DNA of 64,000 nucleotides from Poa pratensis (Eukaryota > Streptophyta > Magnoliopsida > Poales > Poaceae), in NCBI GenBank assembly GCA_947311845.1, contig CAMZMU010000034.1:88128608-88192607 (forward strand). Reading direction: 5' to 3'. Below, piece after piece: positions 44,429 through 57,560 of this stretch. The notes under the pieces are model-generated. The model saw only the letters and a program-made list of their open reading frames with translations, searched no databases and was not told the origin of the DNA. Position 1 is the first letter of the stretch; each line of letters opens with the position of its first letter. A program made the position numbers and the translations under genes.

Positions 44429-45118
44429 CGGCGAAGACCCTCCATTGCACCCAATGTGAAGGGCCAGAGCTCTCTCGACGCGTGGAAGCCATCTGTGAAG
44501 AGCTCAAGTGTAATTTCTTATTTGTTTCTATTTTTCTTTTTTGTTCCTTGCTTTGTTTTTCTTGTTTTCTTCTGGAACAGTATTTCTCTTTGCAAGAAAG
44601 CACACACAATTTTTTTAATTAATAAAAATCCAAATTCATGTTCAAAGATTTGAATTTGGGTGGCTGTGTTGTACATTCACCCGCCTAACCAAGTGAGTTA
44701 GACTCACTTCTTTGCTCCTAACAATATTGCCACTGAGTCTGTAAACATTGTTATTCCAAGGAATGGGAAGTTGTCTTTTCCTGCAAAAGAAAATTTTCTT
44801 TTCAAATATAGTTCGGACTTTTCGATCAATTGTCTATTGCACACTTTTAGAGTTTTGCAAAATCTAATGGAAACATCCGGATATTCTGGAAGAGACCCAA
44901 GGAGCAGTTAATGTTTGACACGTAGGTATAACCAAAACCAAAACAGACTTGCCAAAAAAAAAAAAAAACAACGTGCGTCACCAGTGACGTGCAATAACTG
45001 TGACTCAGTACCTGCCGCTGCCAGTGCCAGTGACCGCTCATAAAACATCGTGCAAAATCCAGCCAATGGCTAGTATCGGATTGAACTAATCGTCCCGACA
45101 ACTGAGAGCCTCACAGAA
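44429..45118. other. Region upstream of the glycosyltransferase
   Basis: No ORF of note. It includes A/T homopolymers (15 A near 44955) and a weak TATA-like CATAAAAC at 45039-45046, about 75 bp before the UGT start. The promoter would lie here. Confidence 0.45.
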
Positions 45119-46661
45119 ATGGCCAGCGTCCAACAAGCAGCAACATCGGCCAATAATGGCGACGGCCGGAGACCACCGTGCCGCCACGTGCTGGTGTTCC
45201 CGCTGCCGTTACAGGGCCACATCAACCCGATGATGCAGCTCGCCGACGCGCTGCACTCCCGGGGCGGCCTCGCCGTCACCGTCCTCCACACCCACTTCAA
45301 CGCGCTCGACCCTGCGCTCCACCCCGAGTTCGCCTTCGTCGCCGTGCCCGACGGCATCCCCGCCGACGTCGCCGCCTCGGGGAGCATCCTCTCCATCTTG
45401 CTCGCCATGAACGCCGCCATGGATGCGTCCGGGGCGGTCCGTGACGTGCTCGCGTCGGTGCTCGCCGACGAGCCCGCCGCGTGCCTGTTCATCGACGCCC
45501 ACCTCCTAAGCGTGCAGAAGGCCGCCGCCGCGCTCGGGCTCCCGACTGTAGCGCTGCGCACCGGCAGCGCCGCCTGCTTCAGCTGCTTCCTCGCCTATCC
45601 CATGCTCCACCACAAAGGTTATCTGCCTCCCAAAGGTACCCAACCCAACCAATTCATCTTGCGATAGTACTTACTGACTGATCCCTTAATTGCCACATCC
45701 CATCACTACTAGCTCTTGCCATATTTACAAAAGGCCAAGTCGATTTTTAATGGCTTAAAATTGAAAAAATATCCGTGTTTCAGAATCAGAGCTCTACACG
45801 CCGGTGGAGGAGCTGCCGCCGCTGCGTGTCAGGGACCTGTACTTTTCCAGCAGCGGCAGCCACGAAATGGTTCGCCAACTTCTGGCAGAGCCACCGAGAC
45901 GGTGAGGAACTCCCATGGCCTCGTCATCAACACATTCGAAGCTCTGGAAACCGCTGAACTGGACAGGATACGCGGAGAGCTACATGTCCCCTTCGTTCTC
46001 GCGGCCGGCCCGCTCCACAGGCTCTCCACCCGCAACACCGGGAGCAGCCTACTGCAGCAAGACCGTACCTGCATCGAGTGGCTGGACACGCAGGTCGCGG
46101 GGTCCGTGTTGTACGTGAGCTTTGGGAGTTTGGCGTCCATGGCGTCCGGCGAGCTCTCTGAGGTCGCGTTGGGGCTGGCCAATAGTGGCCAGCCTTTCCT
46201 ATGGGTTATCCGCCGGGACCTCGTGCGGGATCGGACGGACCGGGTTTGCCAGAGGGATTTGATCGTGCGGTGGAGGGTAGGGGCAAGGTGATCCCGTGGG
46301 CCCCGCAACAAGAGGTGCTGGCCCACTCCGCAGTGGGTGGGTTCTGGACCCACAATGGCTGGAACTCGACACTCGAAAGCATCAGCGAGGGTCTCCCGAT
46401 GATTTGCATGCCTCAGTTCGCGGACCAAATGATGAACACGAGATACGTGGAGGCAGCGTGGGGTGTAGGGTTTGAGCTCGAGGGTGAGCTCGAGAGAAAT
46501 AAAATTGATGAGGCCATTCGAAATCTAATGCAGGGGAGCCGGGGGAAGAGATGAGGGAAAGAGCCAGACAGCTTAAGAAGAAAGTGTCATCTTGCTTAGA
46601 GAGTGGTGGGTCTTCTGTGTTAGCCATCAATAAGTTGATCGAACATATATCATTGTTGTAG
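45119..46661 (+). pseudogene. UDP-glycosyltransferase (family 1, UGT76-like), three frameshifts
   Basis: Exon 1 (45119-45635) starts MASVQQAATS and has LPLQGHINPM with the catalytic His34, and LFIDAHL with Asp126 at the partner position. The intron (45636-45783, GT...CAG) joins YLPPK to ESELYTPVEELPPLRVRDL. Exon 2 has the 44-residue PSPG sugar-donor box, from WAPQQEVLAHSAVGG to PQFADQ (46297-46428). Its final Gln is typical for UDP-glucose users. The gene would end at 46659-46661. Three one-base losses disturb exon 2: near 45886, 46227 and 46545; between them the protein reads normally, so it is a very young pseudogene or carries sequencing errors. The ELPPLRVRDL segment and intron place resemble the UGT76 / benzoxazinoid-glucosyltransferase-like group. 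The substrate is unknown; such enzymes act in the cytosol on small hydrophobic molecules. Confidence 0.88.
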
Positions 46662-47624
46662 ATTTTATTGTATATATTCATGAAATAGTATCATACTGTT
46701 GGATCTAAATAATTGGTGTTATTCACATTGACGTATCAAGCAATTCTTCAGTCAAATTTACTCCATTCTCATCTTCATTTTCAACCTACAGGTTTCCCAC
46801 CAATAATCTTTAGCATTTCCATTTGAAAAGAAAACGAAGATTATTAGATGCATAGTGAAGGGCTCCAGGAGCGAGATGAGCGGGTTTAGCGGAGGGACGT
46901 TGGAGGCGACTCACGGGCGATTTTGGGCCATTGCCGGTGATTCCACCGGCGACGACCTAGGTTCGGTCGAGAGAGAAGACGGTGCATCTGAGGACACGGA
47001 GCAGGACCGCACCGGCGGCAAGGTCGGCGGGGATGTCAGCCTTCGATGTCTCTGTCGGTCGCCATCGCCGGACCTGGAAAGGTCCATGGAGGAGCGCAGA
47101 TCGCGGGTAAGCAGGAGGATCGAGAAGCGTCAAGCGCAGAGGTTTGCTGCTATCACTTTTTCCCTAAGTTCTCGATCTCCGGTGACCAAGATATCGATGC
47201 CATTACCGACGGAGAGGAAGGTGACGTCCTTTCGTCTAGCGTTCGGGAGACCGGCGCCGATCAAACTCCCGGTACTTGCGCCTACCGTGACTTCACACGA
47301 TGATGGATCTGGGGTGTGGGAGACTGTTTGCCGGCATAGGCCTCGTTGTTCCGGTGATGTGTCGCCGGCGAGGAGGCAGGGATCCGTGATACGTGGATCG
47401 CCTATTTCAAATTCCAAAAAATCAGTCAGAGGCCATGCGGGCCGGCTTGACAGGAAATCCTTCCAACATAATTTGCTGGGCTCAATTGGTCATGCGGGCC
47501 AGGGCTTAAGGCGGACGGATCGATGTCCGGGTCGTATTGATCTAGGTCAGAGTCGTCATGGACTACGTCGTTGTTAGGGTTCACCCAAAAAACCCTCTCG
47601 CCGCCTTGTGCTGCTGTCGTCTCG

Positions 47625-50428
47625 ATGGCGAACAACGGCGGGGGGCGAGGGGCTGGTGGCGATGGCCGAGGGCTGGCGCCTGGACGGGGTTTTGGAGGAG
47701 GTGGACCTCCGTTCAGAGGAGGAGCTTTGGGATGTGGGAACTACCACGTCGGCGGCACAAGTGGAACAACTGGACAGCCGGATCATCGTCAGGTAAATCA
47801 AGCTGGTAGTTCGAGCGGAACTACAGGCTTTGATCAACGTCAGTTTGGTTTTGGCGGTGGGAACAATTCTGCTAGTTTTGGTTCCTTCAATGCGGGAGCT
47901 GGTTTTGGTAATGGTGGGCAACAGAGAAACTTTAATCGTCCCTATCCAAACCGGCGAGGACGTTTTGATGGAGGAAGGGGATCATATCCGAGAGGACCTC
48001 GAGCTGGATACCCGGACAATGGGGCAGATCGAACCAACAATGGGGCTATTAGCGAGGAGATGCTTGTGAAGGTGGTACGCCAGGTTGCGGATGCGCTAAA
48101 GCAACCGGGTGTTTTATTCCCGGAAGGAAACACAAACTCTCTCTGCTGCGGTGGCACAAGGGGTCTCGGCTGCAATTTCAAAGGGCACCTCAGCTGTTGG
48201 CGATGCAGCACACCTCAACTGGCCATGCAGCAACAACAAGTCTGGGTTGAGCGTCCCGGGAGTGGGGCTCGAGCACCGGCAGCGGGGGATGTTGCGGCAG
48301 GAAAAAAGGCAAAGAAGTCCGACAAAACTCGTTGTTATCATTGTGATTTACAAGGGCATCACGGCAAAGATTGTACTGTTGAGGTCTGTGATAATTGTGA
48401 GAGCAAGGAGCACGTGTCCGAGGCGTGCCCTCTGCTGTCTGCTCCGAAGCCTCAAGTCATTATGCATGGGTTGATTAATGAGGGTTTAATGTTTTTTGAA
48501 ACGCCTGGGACTGAAACTTACAAACCAAAAATAGATAACACACGTCTGGCTAAGGTGATCGTGACAGAAGGGGAGCTCACAATTCAGCAAGTAGTCTTGC
48601 AACTTCAGAGGTTGGTTCCGGCAGAATTTTGCTGGGATGTGATCCAAGTTGGTCACAATGTCTTTAAGGTGCCTTTTCCATCCAGGAGTGAGCTTGATAG
48701 ACTTAATACTTTCGGTCTTTGTAGAGTTCCAAACAGCACTTGTGAAATCACTGTTGTACCTTGGGTAGCGCAGATGGAGCCTATTATGTTGTTACCAAAA
48801 AAGTGGATTAGGGTGACTGGTATCCCTCCAAAGGAGACAGGTGATTTTTTGCAGATGCGGAGCCTAGGTTCGATGTTTGGGAAGACCATGAAGGTGGACA
48901 TGAAATATACCCGCAAATTTGGAGTACTGCGTATACTCGTGGGGTGTGTTGACTATACGTTGATTCCACCAGCTTGGACTGTTTTCATAAAAGATGGGTT
49001 CTATAGGCTCAGATTCAAGGTGGAGCATCCGGTTGATGAAACAGATGACGAGGATGATGATCCTAGGTCACCACCACGGGATGATGACAATGATAAAAAT
49101 GACAAGTCTGAAAAGGGTTCCAAAAATAAGGAAGAAAGAGATGCTTCGGATGTCAATGGTTCTTATGATATGGCGACGGATGAGGTTTCAAAACGGAGGA
49201 AGTGCACCAGAACAAGGGAAACAACGTCCCGGATGTTATGCACGAAAAAGGGGCCATCTTTTTGCCGTCGGTTCAGAAACAATTTGCTCAGGCTAGCAAA
49301 GGGTGGCTGGGCATAGTAGCAGAGATGCAGTCCAGACACAAGGTTATCGAACATCTTGGGGAAGAGGTGGAGTCGCTAGGTGATACTCAGGGAACCAGCA
49401 ACCAGTCTGAGGTGCGCTCGGACGTGTCGGTACCGGAAGAGGCTCACGGTGATGCAGCGGCGAAGAAAGATGGGGATGTAGCATGTGAGTCTATCGACGC
49501 TGTTGCAGCGGGGAGCGCTTGCGAGTTCCCTTCCATGGAACATGTACATGGGCTGGGTTTGGCTGAGAGGGCTGCTGCGGACAACGGGGAAGCAGCGTGC
49601 GAGTCTATCGACGTGGTTGCAGCTGGGAATGCTTGCGAGTTCCCTGCCTTGGACCAGAAAGAAGGGATGGGTTCGGCTGAGAGGGCTGGTGTGGACGCCT
49701 TCTTATGCGGTGATGCGGCTGTTAATGGGACATGCATGACACCATCTTGTTTGTCTCCGACAAGCTTCCTGCAGTGTTCGGATAGGTTTGATGGGGTGTC
49801 TATACCTGGATCGTTTTGGAAATTCAGTTCAGAACCAGCCTCAGTCAGGTGGACAGGAACCAGCTCGAATGTTACATGCGGTAACAACGCACTCTGAACA
49901 AGAAATGTTGGCCTTCGGGGGATGCAAGAGAGGGAGGTGCGATCAAGTCAGAGGCTACAATCCCAAGTCAATGCGAATATCCCAATTCTTGAGAGGGCTA
50001 TGGACTTGGCGTCTCGCAAAAACAGCATGACAACAATAGGTACTCCCATTCCCTCTAAGTTTTCTTTATTATCATTTACCGAGTCTGAAATTAAGAGTAG
50101 AGTGGATAGACTGGGAATTTCGCTAGGAAAAACTAGGGAGCAGCAAGATTCGTCAATTGCAATAATTAGAAGTGTAGAAAAAGAAAGGGAGATTATTTTC
50201 TTACAAAACACTCTACCACCGAGAGATGAAGCTGATGAGTCTAGTTTCGTTTTAAAAAGAGCACATCAGCTGAGTGAGGATCTAGAGGAGGATGAAAATG
50301 AAGGTGTGTTAGATCATGCGGATCATGACATACCTAAGGTCAAAGGGAAACGAGGGCGTAAGAAGAATAGTTACTCCAAACGTGAGGTTAGGAGAAGTGC
50401 TAGACTCCGAAAAATTAATAATCTTTAA
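47625..50428 (+). pseudogene. LINE-2 ORF1 (Gly-rich, two CCHC knuckles, DUF4283-like)
   Basis: The ATG at 47625 (MANNGGGRGAGG) opens a frame of 563 codons to 49316. Residues 1-150 are Gly/Asn/Arg-rich. CCHC knuckles are CYHCDLQGHHGKDC (237-250) and CDNCESKEHVSEAC (255-268). A DUF4283-like domain covers about 300-470 (LQRLVPAEFCWDV, LPKKWIRVTGIPP, KYTRKFGVLRILVG). An acidic linker follows. A frameshift near 49190 diverts the reading; the older frame goes on in 49202-49897, then 49922-50428, with SFTESEIKSRVDRLGISLG and the basic RRSARLRK end, stop 50426-50428. The knuckles precede the DUF4283-like part, the reverse of the order I know from many plant LINEs. The protein would coat LINE RNA. ORF2 starts 1 nt after the stop. 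Confidence 0.88.
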
Positions 50429-52581
50429 AATGAAAGGAATGGTGTGGAACTCGGATGGTTTTGGTGACACTGCGAAGCACCTAACAATTAATGAAACGGT
50501 GAGGGAGCAACATCTAGATTTCGTTGCTATTGTGGAGACAGGAAGATCTTCCTTTGCAACACCTTTTCTGAAGTTTATTGCGGGGGATGGACTTTACGTG
50601 GTTTTGTATACCCCCACACGGCCGATCAGGTGGAATGTTGGTTGGCTTTAATAATGCCACTTTGGTAGCCAATAATGTGGTCACAGGAGATTTTTGCGTT
50701 AAATTTCATGTGCGAAATAAATTGGACGGGTTTAGATGGGCCTTCGTTGTAGTTTACGGAGCTGCACAAGAGGAGAAAAAACCTGATTTCCTAGCAGAAT
50801 TGGTGAGAATTTGTGAAGATGAAACACTGCCACTATTAGTTGGTGGGGATTCAACATAATCAGAAGACAAGAAGAAAAAAAAATTCAAACTTTAATGCGA
50901 GATGGCCTTTTTTGTTTAATGCTATAATTGAGAGCCTAAGTCTAAAGGAATTACAAATGTCGGGAAGACAATATACATGGGCTAGCAGAATGGAGACGCC
51001 AACATTTGAGAAGTTGGATCGGTTTCTGGCTGGTGTAGAGTGGGAGGAAAAGTTTCCACTAGTAACTATTCATGCGATGACAAGAACGGGCTCCGATCAT
51101 ACCCCTTTGCTGTTGGACTCAGGGGATCAGGCCTATATAGGAAACTCTAGTCACTTTTCATTTGAGCTATCCTGGATGCGCCAGGATGGTTTCTCTGAAA
51201 TGATTAAAAAAGAGTGGAATTCGATTCAAACTGGCACTTCGCCTGTTGAAAGGTGGCAGCACAAGATTAGACACTTACGCCAATTTTTGCGAGGATGGGC
51301 TAAGAGTCAAAGTGGGGAATATAAAAAACTGCGTGATAAGCTTTCCCTGCTAATAACATAGCTAGATGTTAAAGCTGAAACCATCCCTCTGAATACCGCA
51401 GAGCGTGCTGCAAAAAAGGAGGCCGATGAATATCTAGCAAAACTCAGAAGAGATGAAGAATCTAAATGGGCACAGCGAGCAAAAGTAAAATACATTCAAG
51501 AAGGTGGAAGTAATACAAGATATTTCCACATCATTGCTAATGGAAAACATAGGAAGAAGAGGATTTTTCAATTAGAACAGGATGAGGGTACTATTGTGGG
51601 ACAAAAAAATCTCAATTTTTTATATCCGAATACTATAAAAAACTTTTTGGTTCGCCGGCCCCAAATCACTTTTCTATGGAGGAGGGGATGACCCATGATA
51701 TGCCTCAGATTTCGGCTGAGGAGAATGTCATTTTAACTCAAGCCTTTTCAGAGAAGGAAGTGTTCGATGCTATTAATCAAATGGAACATAATAAAGCCCC
51801 AGGACAGACGGGTTCCCTGCGTAGTTTTACCAAAAATTCTGGAGTACTATAAAAAATGACTTAATGGCAATGTTTTCTCAACTGCGAGAGGAAATCTGCC
51901 GTTATATAAGCTTAACTTTGGGATTATTACGCTGCTGCCCAAGAAGGAGGATGCAAGTCGCATTGAGCAATATAGACCCATCTGTTTATTAAACGTAAGT
52001 TTCAAAATTTTCACAGAAGTGGGAATAAATAGGGTAACTTCAATAGCAAGTAGGGTTGTGCGTCCGATCCAAACGGCTTTCATACCTGGTAGAAACATTC
52101 TTGAAGGTGTGGTTGTGTTGCATGAAACCATCCACGAATTACATAGGAAGAAAATGGATGGGGTGCTTTTCAAAATAGACTTTGAGAAGGCCGATGATAA
52201 GGTCAAATGGTCGTTCGTTCAACAAGTTTTACGCATGAAAGGTTTCGCCAATCAGTGGTGTGAGTGGATTGCGAGGTTTATCCAGGGAGGGAGTGTAGGA
52301 ATACGAGTTAATGACGATATCGGTCATTATTTCCAAACTCTAAAGGGTTTAATACAAGGAGACCCTTTGTCACCGCTCCTTTTTAACTTAGTTGCAGACA
52401 TGTTGGCAATCCTAATTGCGAGAGCTAAAGAGGATGGCCAGGTTGGAGGTTTAATACCTCATCTTGTGGAGGGAGGGGTGTCTATCCTTCAATATGCGGA
52501 CGATACTATACTATTTATGGAGCACGACACTACGAAAGCCGTGAACATGAAATTAATACTGGCCTTTTTTGAACAACTATC

Positions 52582-55500
52582 TGATGGCCCTTGACGTAGT
52601 TACTTGCGTCAAAAGAATATGGGTTAGGTTGAGACTCCAAGTGCAGAGTGTATAGTATAGGAAAGACGGTTTTCCCCACGAGGGGTGACTCGAGGGTTTA
52701 ATATCGAACTCTCGGGGAATCAGTAGTGAAATATTTATCTTTTTATCCTTCTCTTGAAAACCTACAAAACAAAGTAAATTGTTTATGCCCTCAACCTCAC
52801 CAAGTGGTTGTCAAGCACAAGGTGTGAGAATGATATGAAAAGATAATGAATGCAAAACAGTAAATAAATATGCAATGATGATAAATAAATATGCAAGGAT
52901 GGTGTAAATAATGATGGATGATATTTTTGGGTTTTGTATTGTGAATGCAAGATGTAAAAGTGTTTTTGTATTTTCGGATTTTTAAATGGCAGAAAATGTA
53001 AAGTGGATAAAAGTTGTTGGAAAGGTGTTTCTTATGATTAAAAATGGACCGGGGTTCATGTTTTCACAAATGCACTCTCTCTTTAATAAAGTGGTAGACA
53101 ATGGAACACTAGAATTGACATATGAGATTGCAACAAAAAGGTTTCATGACAAGTTACTAATTATATGGACATCACGTCCTAACATACAGATCTTTTGTTT
53201 ATTAATCTCTCTTATACTCCACCAAGATGCGAACTAAATCATAACACCTTAATAATTAAGATAAATCAGAGCATAGCATTAAGTTTCATGACATGAAGTT
53301 ACAATAAGGACATGCTAGATCTAGTCATGGAGTAGTGGCAATGGTCACTGATACGTCTCAAACGTATCTATAATTTTTGATGTTCCATGCTTGTTTTATA
53401 CCAATTGCAACATGTTTTGCATCTATTTTATATCACTTTTATACATTTTTTTGGGACTAACTTATTAACAAGATGCCGAAGTGTCAGTTCCTGTTTTCTG
53501 CTGTTTTTGTATTTCAGAAAAGCTAGTCTGGAAATATTCTCGGAATTGGACGAAACTACACGGGGGTGCCTATTTTTCCAGAACACGCCTGACGGAGCGA
53601 AGGAGCAGCAGAGGAGGGCCACCAGGGCACCACACGCCACTAGGGCGCGGTTCCCCCCTCTGCCGCGCCCTGGGGTGGTGTGGGCCCCTCGGGGGTCCGC
53701 AGCCGCCGCTTTTTCGCCTACTTATTCCCCCCGACGCGAAAACCCTAAGTACCTGAGCAAATATCCACGAAAAGATCCAGAGACGCCGCCGTCGTCAACC
53801 CTAGCTCGGGAGGGTTCAGAACCTCTTCCCGGCACCCTGCCGGAGAGGGGAATCGTCACCGGAGGCTTCTATATCGCCATGCCTGCCTCCGGAGTGATGC
53901 GTGAGTAGTTCATCCTTGGACTACGGGTCCATAGCAGTAGCTAGATGGTTGTCTCTCCACTTTGTGCCATTATGTTTAGATCTTGTGAGCTGCCCTACAT
54001 GATCAAGATCATATTATTGTAATGCTACATGTTGTGTTTGCTGGGATCCGATGAATATTGAATATTATGTCAAGTTGATTATCAATCTATCTTATATGTT
54101 ATTTAAGATCTTGCATGCTTTCCGTTACTCGTAGATGCTTTGGCCAAGTAGATGCTTGTAACTCCAAGAGAGAGTATTTATGCTAGATAGTGGGTTCATG
54201 TCTCCGTTTAACCTGGGACAGTGACAGAAAGTTCTAAGGCTGTGGATGTGCTGTTGCCACTAGGGATAACCTAACGATGCTATGTCCACGGACATATGTG
54301 TTTGTTTACATTACGCACTTTACTTAATGCAATTATCCGTTGCTTGCAACTTAATACCAACGGGGGACTCGGATGACAACCCGGCGGTGGATTATTAGTC
54401 ATAGATGCTATTGGATAACGATCTATGTATTATGTCGTAATGCCCAATTAAATATCATAGTAGTCAACATATCATGTATATGCATTGTCATGCGCTCACT
54501 ATTCGTCAATTGCCCAGCTGTAATTTGTTCACCCAACATGTTAGTTATCTTTTATGGAGAGACACCACTAGTGAACTGTGGACCCCGGTCCATTCTTTTA
54601 CACTGATTAAACAACCATAAACTGCAAACTGTTCCTTTTTCATTCTGTGCAATTTAATACTCATTTTCCACACCATACGTTTAATCCTTTGTTTTCAGCA
54701 AGCCAGTGAGATTGACAACCTCACTGTTTCGTTGGGGCAAAGTAGTTTGATTGTGTTGTGTGCAGATTCCACGTCAACAGTCCAGACTCCCTGCGACAGC
54801 TATTTTTCTGGCGCCGTTGATAACCTTCTGAAGAGTTGCTGCTCCTACTGTTTCGATAACCTTGGTTTCTTTCTGAGGGAAAACTTGCTGCTGACTACAT
54901 CATACCTTCCTCTTGGGGTCTCCCAACGAACGTGTGTTTCACGTCATCAGTCACACCCACATCTCCGGTAGCAAGGTATTTTTCTTTATCCCTAGTGAGG
55001 CAACAAAGTAAGGTAAAACACCCAAGTGGATCGCGGAACTTTCTCTCACGTTCACCGCACTAGCCACCCCCGTTACTTCAACTAATGCACACGTTCCCCC
55101 TCACACGCTCTCATACACATGCTTGATCAAAACAAGTAAACAAGAACGGGGTACATAATATGCATCTACTTTCATAACTGAAACAAAACTATTGCAATCT
55201 CAAACATATATTAACTCATAAAAAGATCTACCACAAAGGTATTACATAGATGACCGTAATCATGTTCAGCAGCCCATACGGTACTAATTAGTGAAGCTCA
55301 AGAGATGAGAGATACATAAGTTACTTCCACAAACCCATAGTCCAGGGGTGGACTACTCCCTCTTCATCATGGAGACGGTGGAGAAGTCGTTGGAGAAGAT
55401 GGAGACCACGCCGGCAGCGCCCCGCCGGAGTTTTCCCCCTCCAATCTGCAACTCCAGGTCTTGTTTCGTGGTTTCTGTGTTTCGGCGGCGCTCCTTTCTG

Positions 55501-55947
55501 AAGGGCGTCGGGGACTATTTTTATAGTCGTTTTTAGGTCAAGACGGAGGCTCGGGAAAAAAGATCGACGGCAACGGAGCTCCGAGGCCCTAGATGGTGGG
55601 TCCCACGCGGCCAAGGAATCTGGCCGCGATTCCTTGGCCGCGTGGGCCACCCTCTTCTGGCCCTCGGGCCTCCGTTTGTTCGCTTCCTTCGCTCCCACGC
55701 TTTGTTCCTTCCAAAAACTGATCTCCGTAAATTATTAGGTCATTTGGACGTCGTTTGGGTCCCTGAAACATCAAAATATAGAAAATAGGGTTTTCTTCCT
55801 GTGCAGGGTTAATTCCAGAAAAATAGGGAAACAATGAAATATTCCCAAAATCAATATAAATCAATGATATAACCCTTATATGATGCAAATATGATTGAAA
55901 TATAAGTAATATAATGCAAAGTTCATGTATGCATTTTACATGCATCA
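52582..55947 (-). mobile_element. Solo LTR (second family, minus strand) with nested solo LTR
   Basis: The ends TGATGG... and ...GCATCA are inverted, and a 5-bp duplication CTATC (52577-52581, 55948-55952) flanks the insertion exactly where LINE-2 ORF2 is interrupted. Excluding the nested 1601-bp LTR and its duplication, about 1760 bp remain. Read on the minus strand it starts TGATGCATGTAAAATGCATA and ends ACTACGTCAAGGGCCATCA, an LTR layout. No PBS, PPT or ORF is present, hence solo LTR rather than a full element. The ORFs at 52986 and 55321 are not protein-like. Confidence 0.88.
53349..54949 (+). mobile_element. Solo LTR of the 9997-18108 family
   Basis: The 1601-bp LTR has the same termini and nearly the same sequence as 9997-11564 and 16526-18108. 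A perfect 5-bp duplication GTCAC (53344-53348, 54950-54954) proves integration followed by LTR recombination. It sits inside the minus-strand LTR at 52582-55947. Its GC-rich variable segment (about 53567-53700) is the longest of the family members here. The putative intron borders are at 53901 and 54698. Confidence 0.96.
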
Positions 55948-57560
55948 CTATCGGGATTGAAAATTAATTTTCACAAGAGCGAACTATATTGTTTTGGAAA
56001 AGCTAAAGATTGTCAAGAAGAGTATCGTCACATTTTCGGATGTGAGATCGGCTCCTTGCCTTTTAAATACTTGGGAATCCCAATACATTATAGAAAATTA
56101 TTGAACAAGGAATGAAAGATGGTGGAGGATCGATGTGAGAAGAAGTTAGCTTCCTGGGTGGCCAAGATGCTCTCATACGGAGACCGTCTTGTACTTATTA
56201 ACTCGGTTTTGACAAGTCTCCCAATGTTTCTATTATCCTTCTTTGAAATACCTAAAGGGGTTCGTAAATGATTAGACTTTTATCGTTCAAGGTTTTTTTT
56301 GGCAAAGTGATCAGCTAAAGCGCAAGTATAGATTAACGAAATGGAATATTGTATGTAGGCCGAAAGATCAGGGGGGTCTAGGAATTGCGGTCCTAGAAAC
56401 CAAAAATAAATGTCTTTTAAGCAATGGTTATTTAAGTTAATGAATGAAGAGGGAGTGTGGCAAGAGTTGTTAGTCAATAAGTATTTAGGGGGTAAAACGT
56501 TATCCCAAGTTACATCAAAACCTTTTGATTCACCTTTTTGGAAAGGACTAATGAAGGTAAAGAATGAATTTTTTGAGCGTGGGGAATTCATTCTGGGTAA
56601 TGGTGAACAAATTCGGTTTTGGGAGGATAGGTGGTTAGGACAAATTTCATTAGCGAATGAATATCCTAACCTTTATGCTATTACCTCGAATAAAAATGCG
56701 ACAGTGAATGAAGTTCTTAGTACGATCCCTATCAATCTCCCTTTCCGAAGAACTTTAGTTGGTGATAATAGGAATTCTTGGTTTCACCTAATAGAAAGGT
56801 TAATGCGTGTCAACCTTTCAGATCAATAGGATAGTTTTAAACGGCGTTTGACATCTAATGGTATATACACTGTAAAATCTTATTATCTAGACTTGCTTAA
56901 TGGACATACAAGATATTTGCGAAAATACTTGTGGAAATTAAAAATCCCTTTGAAGATAAAGATTTTTTTGTGGTTCCTAAATAAAAAGAGTTATTGACTA
57001 AGGATAATTTGGCTAAGAGACATTGGATAGGGTGTAAGAAATGCGTTTTCTGTGATGCAGACGAGTCTGTTGAGCACCTTTTTATTTCATGTACATTTGC
57101 AAGGAATATTTGGAGGCTAGTACACTTTACATTTAATGTCTATCCACCAACTAGCGTAGCAAACATGTTTGGATCATGGCTGAATGGGATAGATAAAGGC
57201 ACCAAGGCACGAATTAGGATTGGCGTTGCGGCATTCTTTGGGCTATTTGGAACTGCCGCAATGACATTGTTTTAACAAAAAAACTCTTCTCACTATTTGC
57301 AGGTTATCAACATGGCTATCTACTGGATCCGTTTGTGGTCCTATCTCCTTCCTGCGTATCAGCGAGGCCTTATGGAAGCAGGATGTACCCGCATGATGAC
57401 GGTCGTTCGGGCTATCTTCTGCCGGGCTGGGTGGCAGCATACTAAAGAATCGATGCTTAGTGTTTCCTTTTTTCAGTGGCTGATTTTCGTGTCCACTTTA
57501 TGTGATCCATGAACTTTAAACTGTGATACCATTGAATTTTAATAAATGCGGCTGGCTGTG

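Larger units (their letters stand above)
50430..57512 (+). pseudogene. LINE-2 ORF2 (endonuclease, reverse transcriptase, zf-RVT), split
   Basis: The ATG at 50430 (MKGMVWNSDGF) follows the ORF1 stop by one base. Endonuclease: VETGRSSF, LLVGGD (frameshift just after, about 50850) and GSDHTPLLL. The reverse transcriptase includes QYRPICLLN, KIDFEKADDKV (an Asp where Tyr is usual), IQGDPLSPLLFN and QYADDTILFM (about 52495). The coding is cut at 52581 by the LTR insertion and resumes at 55948 with SGLKINF. Then come the RT thumb-like region, FWQSD...RKYRLTKWN and the zinc-binding CVFCDADESVEHLFISC (about 57045). Stops and frame changes also occur near 51360, 51800, 56115, 56270 and 56830. The last open piece ends at 57512. 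Confidence 0.9.

Noticed and set aside
45178..45502. ORFs in other frames across UGT exon 1
   Set aside because: GC-rich shadows; the UGT frame has the conserved motifs.
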